A DNA stretch of 64,000 nt, taken from positions 19,219,907 to 19,283,906 of the forward strand of contig LR990041.1 of NCBI GenBank assembly GCA_905147135.1, given 5' to 3'. Below, piece by piece: positions 58,445 to 64,000 of this stretch. Below the pieces are notes generated by a model that ran no database searches, was not told the origin of the DNA, and was given only the letters and a program-made list of their open reading frames with translations. This DNA comes from Blastobasis lacticolella. Its lineage: Eukaryota; Arthropoda; Insecta; Lepidoptera; Blastobasidae. Numbering within the stretch: the first letter of the stretch is position 1; the number at the start of each line of letters is the position of its first letter. The translations under genes were made by a program, and so were the position numbers.

Positions 58445-58585
58445 AGCCTACAGTTCAATTATTTTAAACAACTTACAGTAACAAAATAGGTTGTTTGCAG
58501 TGGAAATAAATATCTCACAGGCTGTCAACAGCATTGTCATCAGACTTCAGTATAATTTAGATATTTGACGAGTCACACTCGGTTC

Positions 58586-58646
58586 AAGGTTCAAGGTTCT
58601 ACAAACTTATAGTAGATTGGAGTAGGTTTGTAGAACCTTGAACCTT
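58586..58646. repeat. Perfect 21-bp inverted repeat (hairpin)
   Basis: Arms 58586-58606 and 58626-58646 are exact reverse complements with a 19-base loop. The motif 'aaggttc' is doubled within the arm. Confidence 0.9.
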
Positions 58647-58737
58647 CCACTATTAGGTGTATATTTTATTTGGGAGGTTACCAGCGAATACCTACATGGA
58701 AACATATTTCTTAAAAACTATCTTACCAGCCACTAGG

Positions 58738-59070
58738 AGTGTAGGTGGCCGACTCGGAAGCGAGAGGTGCCCGGTGCGTATCCCACTGCGGTCATGTACC
58801 AGTGACTCTTTTCTGAATTATGTACATTAGGTGAATGCTAACCGATGCTCTTAAGGTGAGGGAAAACATCATGATGAAACCTACACGTTCAAGCGACTGA
58901 ATGCGTAACCATAATCCAATCTGGTCAGGTTCCCCTGGTAGCAGGGTCACGGAGGTCAAATGGCAGTCGCCCCACTGTAATTATCTGATCTGCCAAATTC
59001 TGGATCATAGTCAAGGCGGACCCCGGGCCCTCGTGCGCGAGCGCAATCGGGACATTAACGCCAAGATGAT
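58738..59070 (+). mobile_element. tRNA-derived SINE, plus orientation
   Basis: Same family as the reverse copy at 61370-61690, sharing a degenerate tRNA-like head ('gtggccgactcggaagcgag'), 'gtacattaggtgaatgcta' and 'caatctggtcagg'. Confidence 0.7.
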
Positions 59071-59844
59071 TATTTTTCATTCTTACTTGCCATTTATAAG
59101 CCACCACAGATAAACTGAACAAAGTAGGTCCTTGGTATGGTATAGTAGGTGGATCTTAAACCTATGACGTACATACTTACAAATTATGTAGTAATTTAAT
59201 GATTTAGTGCATAAAAGAGCTACAATCGCCACCAGTCTCTATACACCAGCACGAAAATAAAGAACATAACTAAGGCAACATATCCCTCAGATTCTTGACA
59301 TATTAGATTCTCGACACTACTGCTAAACTACTACAGAACAATACGGAACGATTGTCCAGCGGGAAACTATAAAACGTTTTCATGTAATTGGAATATTTAA
59401 GTATCAGGGACTCAAAAGCCATACGATAAATAAATAATGAGTGTGGTATAAATTAGATCCTAAAATAATTGGTGCGCACAAAGTATGACGGAAAGGCACT
59501 TTGGGTAAAATTTTATTAAGATTTTTTGATATCTGGGATACAAATTCAGACATCATGTTTCAACAGTTGTTTTGCGCATCTTCAGAGGCAACATCTCTTC
59601 TCTTACTCTGTTTTTGGAATTCTAAATTTGTAACATAACAACCTCGTGAACTTCCTCTGAATTCGTTCAATTCAATTGGTGTGTGTGTGTCAAATCCGAG
59701 TGTGTAGCATAACAAGGATATCAGACTAACTTGCGTATTCTAAGTGGCTGCGGACATAAGCGCAGTACAAGATTTTTTGCGTTTTCATCTTTTTTAATGA
59801 GATGAGATATTACAAAACCAAGCGAACGCGAAGCTTTGGATACC

Positions 59845-59945
59845 ACATCATCATCACAGCCCATAACAGTCCACTGCAGGACTTCGGGCCTCTCCCACGA
59901 AAGGGGAGGTCATTGCCATAATCTCCACGCTTGGCAGGCGGGTTG
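59845..59945 (+). mobile_element. SINE fragment ('catcatcatcacagcccata')
   Basis: Reverse complement of 41995-42058. This 'agtccactgcagg' repeat is characteristic of lepidopteran genomes. Confidence 0.7.
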
Positions 59946-61369
59946 GCACATGGTCTCTCAAATAACAAAATGCTATGCCGATATCACAACCAAATCTCTC
60001 GTGTATGTGGTTCTCGAGAGCACTCTACCATCAACGCAGTAATCATAATCAAGTATTTTTATGCGTGTGAAACTAAGCACAGAACATTTAGCTATTATGA
60101 TGAGTACGATTCCAGCCTTGCAAGGTCTTGTCATACCTATTTCATTTGATACAGTCTAATAACGATAAAAACTGTTGAATATTTTTTTATTTTCTTTACT
60201 TATTTACTATTAAGTTGAATGGTTTCTTGCCACCCACCCTCGTCTAATACGTACAACGACCTCTGTACTGTAACCCTACACCTTTTCCAATATTACTATG
60301 CGTAGGACTTACTCATGGTCAATCAATATAAGTAATACTTACGAGTTGTTCGTCACCTAAACTGTCACTCGGTCAAGACTTTTATATGACAAATTATCAT
60401 TAGCATATCTTTTGGCATTCCGATATAGAAGCCACGTTATAGGTCACTTAAAGTTCAAAGAGCATTGTAGATTTCCTGCTTTGCTGACATTACAATATTA
60501 CCTATGTTAAGCACTTAGTTTTAGTGGTTTGTCATCATGGGAATTCTTATAGACTCAATTTATAACCTGTACTTTCCATTCGGATACTCTTTGGAGTGGA
60601 ATATCTAAAAACCTTCGTATCGCGCAACCCATCGATATAATAAACGTTATAAATTGTGAATGTAACTAATAGTTTCCACGGAGAGCAACTTAATAAATGC
60701 AAACGACTAAATTTACGTAAAATATCGAACGAAACCTGTTTACAAGGTCGTCTATAGTCTCTCTTTATAAGCGCTCTTTTGACTTCAATTTATTATCTAA
60801 TTTTAACAATGTATGTTATCATGTACTGTCATACGATTGTTGCGTTCCAATTATATTATCATGAATTCTCACGTTTACTATTTATTTAACATGGTACTAA
60901 AGTACGAGGAAGTTTAATTTGTACACAAAGTAAATATGAACGCTTTGTTCGCCACGTTTTTACCTGGTATTTGGGGCATGAAGGTAAAGAGGGGCTTGAG
61001 AAAAGACCTTGTAGGCTATCTTTGTTTATTGAACTTCGCACGGACGAAAGTCAGACTTTTGTTGTTAAATACAGTTACTCATAAATGACCCGTTATTTTC
61101 AACTAAATTGAGCATCCTCCACCTTATTTTTGTGGGGAGTTCGCCAGTGTGGTCGGCAACTTGGAGATCACGGTGTCGGTAGTAACAGAGAGACTGCTGC
61201 CCATTTCCTGGTCTATGGTGGTCCTAGGATGTCTATATTAAGATATTAGTCGCCTTGGACTCCTTGAAAGGGGTTATTGCTAACTTCTGTTCAATCTGAC
61301 GCTGAACGGCCAATTACGAGTATATCTTGAATTATTTACATACAACACTCAGTCAGTCAGCATCCCGAT

Positions 61370-61690
61370 TGTGCTCTGGCTCCTGAGGTCCCGGGAGGCT
61401 GATCCAGGATTTGGCAGATCAAGTAACAAAAATTACGGTAGATCCACTGACATCTGACCTCCATGACCCTGTTAACAGAGATACCTAACCAGACTGGATC
61501 ATGGTTACATATTCAGTCGCCTGAATGTACAGATTTCCTCGTGACACTCACCGTAAGAGCATTGGTTAGTTTTTAACTAATGTACTTACATAATTCAGAA
61601 AAAGGTCATTGGTACATGGCGGCACTGGGGTTCGAACTCGGTACCTCTCGCTTGCAAGCGGCCCGTTAGCCATTAGGCCACTGCCTGTAT
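61370..61690 (-). mobile_element. tRNA-derived SINE, minus orientation
   Basis: On the minus strand it starts with a tRNA-like head: A box 'gtggcctaatggctaacggg' and B box 'gagttcgaacc' at about 61690-61620. The body matches 58738-59070. This is the best-preserved head of the family in the window. Confidence 0.75.
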
Positions 61691-62017
61691 TGCTACGACT
61701 AAACACTACAATAAAGTGTGACATTATTGTGTTTGTATTTAAATGTTAATAAAAATTGATACTTCATGCGCGTGCTCGCGACGTCAGCTGCCGATACTGA
61801 GAGAACAACTCATTATTTTGAGTAACTACCTATCTGTCAATAAAATTTTCAAGCAATCATAATACATAGAAGCGTCCATCAATTCGGAGGGATTCGGGAT
61901 TCTTAAAGCTACAAAGCTTTAAGTCCACCTTTGTACTATTTTGTGCATAAAGTATTAAATAAATAAATAATAATTCGCCGTAAACTACACATGTCTAAAA
62001 GCATGTTTCCTTTGCAG

Positions 62018-62284
62018 AGTTTATCAGCTACCCTGTTGTACTACAACAGAAAGTATGGGCTTCGAGCGTCGGGGGTTCTGTTCTTCTTCTGGCTGCTGCT
62101 GGTGCTGGCCGGGCTGCCGCAGCTGCGCTCCGAAGTCGTCAAGCACCAGAACCTCGCCGACGACGAGAACGTCCAGTACAACTTTGTCAGCTACATGATA
62201 TACTACCCTCTCATCGTGTTGATGTTCATACTCAACTGTTTCGCCGATCTCCCGCCAAGAGATTCACCTTACACCTACGAAAAG
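62018..62284 (+). CDS. ABCC/MRP1-like transporter, exon 3 (TMD0)
   Basis: 89 codons, phase 0 at both ends, acceptor tttgcag and donor gtaata. It reads SLSATLLYYNRKYGLRASGV, then hydrophobic FFFWLLLVLAGL and SYMIYYPLIVLMFILNCFAD, two further TMD0 helices, ending PRDSPYTYEK. Order and spacing match the end of TMD0 in MRP1-type transporters. Any upstream in-frame Met belongs to the intron. Confidence 0.9.
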
Positions 62285-63141
62285 GTAATAACGCGTCGTA
62301 ATTCAATCTCAACTTTGTTTCGCCTTGTACTAATGGACTGCCTTGACTTACTCGATGTACCTGTGTTCTGTTCCGTGTTGATGGCTACCGTTTCTTATGA
62401 TAAGCTCGAGTATTCCTTTTTTAACCGTTTTTTATGTTCCGAAACGGTTATATAATTATAGTAAACCTCAACACGGGTATCGCTCCACCACGGAACATCC
62501 CAAAAAAATGTTGACCGAAAGACGGCGCGGCGCATCCACCAGACATGTGCTAAGATGCGTTGCGAGGGATGTGTTCTTAATAACCAACAGATTTAGAGTG
62601 AATATGGGCTTAGCGGAGCAATGTTTTACGCGAGTAGAAATAAATCAGGTTATCAGGTGGTAGGACTCAAGCCTGAGGAATCCGCCTAGGTGAGTACCAC
62701 CGCCTTATCTATTTCTGCCGCCAAGCAACAATGCTTGCACTGTTGTGTTCCGGCTTTGAGGATAAGGTAGCCAGCGAAATTACAGGCACGAGGCATTTCA
62801 TCTTAGTCCTTACAGAAACAACGCACCTGTAGTTCTGCATTTTTGTTACCTGCAACCTAAACGTATGAATTGTAGATGTTATGGGCGATAGTAACCACTT
62901 ACCATCAGATGGTCTGTCTGCTCGTTTGTCACCGAAGAGCATAAAAAAAAAGCGCGATGCCGTGTGCTGCACCACTGCTCATGTACACACTACAGAGTTT
63001 CTCTCTCTATGCATCTTCGCACCGCTTAGCTCATTGCCTCGCCTCGCACATCTCTGGTGGAAAGAGTCTCGCACCGCTTCGTTAGGTCGCACATCCCTTG
63101 TAGCCACGTAGACCGCTGACCGTCGCCTGCCATGTCCCCAG
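62285..63141 (+). other. ABCC/MRP intron 3 (857 bp), mostly SINE
   Basis: gtaata to ccccag. The second copy of the lepidopteran SINE occupies about 62645-62940. No gene inside. Confidence 0.85.
62645..62940 (+). mobile_element. Lepidopteran SINE-like repeat, copy 2
   Basis: Matches 57405-57600 closely ('gagtaccaccgccttatct') and extends further to 'taccatcagatggtctgtct', the usual 3' part of this repeat. Confidence 0.8.
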
Positions 63142-63335
63142 AACCAATGCCCCGAGAGCGCTGCCGGGTTCCCCTCGCGGCTGACCTTCAGCTGGTTCGA
63201 CCCGCTCGCGCTGACCGGGTTCCGGCGCTCGCTGGTCGAGTCCGACCTCTGGGCGCTGAACCCGCCGGACTCCAGCAAGGAGGTGGTGCCGAGGTTCGAC
63301 AAGTTCTGGAACAGGGCACTCAACAAGCAACAAAT
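63142..63335 (+). CDS. ABCC/MRP1-like transporter, exon 4 (L0 linker into TMD1)
   Basis: 64 codons plus two bases, acceptor ccccag and donor gtaagt. NQCPESAAGFPSRLTFSWFD is the strongly conserved junction between the L0 linker and the first core membrane domain (NPCPExxAxFxSRxTFxW in MRP1), followed by DLWALNPPDSSKEVVPRFDK. It is GC-rich, like exon 2. The gene continues to the right of the window. Confidence 0.92.
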
Positions 63336-64000
63336 GTAAGTTTGTGCCAATTTCTTATATTTAGCTCATCATGTAAGCCGGAAGACGTCCACTGCTGGAT
63401 ATAGGGCTCCCCCAGATACCTCCAAAAAACCGGTTCTAAGCCTTCCGCATCCAGCTGGTGCGATCTTTACCAGTTCGTCGGTCCACATATTAAGTTTACT
63501 AGCGTAATTTAGTTCATTGATAACATACAGAGTTAGATTTCATTTTTAATAATTGACGCGCCGCTCTTCTGCATTGAAGTTCCGCTTAGTGCTGCATCCA
63601 GCCTTTACGACAATTAATGCAATTCGTTTGGTTCAGAAGTAGATGTGTCACTAAAGATTGCACCAAATTTGTACGTTCATCGTAAGTGAAAAATGACGCA
63701 AACATGTTGCCCCAATATACTTGTATCGTTGTCTGTGATCGCTGTCTGCGATGTGTAATTGTTGTTCTTGTAAACAATCATGTAAATACTGAATGAAACA
63801 TGCATTAATTCATATATATATATTTTGCACATTCATTATAACTTTAAAAGGGGCCTAATCATGAAATATCATTGTATCGCTATCATAGCTGTTTTTCCTC
63901 GGCCTTGCCCACACGTAAGATAGCGAAGCGTATATTGGCAAAAGGCAATCTTATCTGTTTGTTTTAGACTATTATTGAAAACCTGCTACCAGCATGTTTA
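63336..64000 (+). other. Start of ABCC/MRP intron 4
   Basis: Begins gtaagt. About 63375-63430 carries 'acgtccactgctggatatag', another short repeat common in Lepidoptera. A TA microsatellite is near 63813-63825. No gene seen. Confidence 0.75.

Larger units (their letters stand above)
49276..62017 (+). other. ABCC/MRP intron 2 (12,742 bp), repeat-filled
   Basis: Runs from gtaagt to tttgcag. No supported gene inside. It holds several MITEs, hairpins, SINEs and LINE tails listed separately. Remaining stretches (about 50.2-52.2, 52.4-55.3, 55.5-57.4 and 59.1-61.3 kb) show only AT-rich DNA and small chance frames. Confidence 0.8.

Noticed and set aside
61620..61690. A functional tRNA gene
   Set aside because: The tRNA-like head is attached to a body repeated at 58738 and is therefore a SINE.

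Overview
The window looks like nuclear DNA of a moth or butterfly that carries a block of bracovirus (parasitoid-wasp polydnavirus) DNA. The lepidopteran call rests on dispersed repeats on the right side that I recognise as typical of Lepidoptera (the repeat with 'accaccgccttatctatttc' near 57.4 and 62.7 kb, the 'agtccactgcagg' SINE near 42.0 and 59.9 kb) and on an insect-type ABCC/MRP gene running through that DNA. The bracovirus call rests on the gene content of about 2.9-20.7 kb: three intronless protein tyrosine phosphatase (PTP) genes, a short IkB-like ankyrin gene, a DxE exonuclease-like gene and a tandem multi-intron gene family, with no nuclear housekeeping gene among them. Layout: 1-450 is the end of an R4/Dong-like LINE abutting a TTA microsatellite. 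474-2916 has no confident gene. 2.9-7.4 kb holds two divergent PTP genes and the ankyrin gene. 8.0-17.1 kb holds five copies of an unrecognised minus-strand family built of five short exons (A, B, B2, D, C); two are intact (D, C) and three are broken (A, B, B2). They are interleaved with two 430-bp direct repeats that each contain a tRNA-like sequence. 17.8-20.7 kb holds the DxE gene and a third PTP. Six of these genes share a TATA box about 28-32 bp upstream of a TCAGT/TTAGT initiator. From about 21-23 kb rightwards the DNA changes to host-type repeats: an RTE-like tail, a 94-bp minisatellite, a foldback element, a minus-strand LINE (26.8-31.1 kb) split by a hAT-like element with an 8-bp target duplication, a second LINE (32.35-33.45 kb), and a Copia element (33.7-40.17 kb). 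The Copia element has identical LTRs but a broken polyprotein, and its 3' LTR is split by another hAT-like element. From 44.17 kb to beyond the right end lie the first four exons of the ABCC/MRP transporter gene, in introns crowded with MITEs and SINEs. How it works together: the viral block encodes products which in wasps are delivered into caterpillars to disturb signalling and immunity (PTPs, NF-kB-inhibitor-like ankyrins). Here it appears to sit in the caterpillar lineage's own chromosome about 23 kb upstream of a transporter gene. Whether this is a fixed germline transfer, a somatic integration in a parasitised specimen or an assembly chimera cannot be decided from the sequence alone, and neither junction was pinned to the base.
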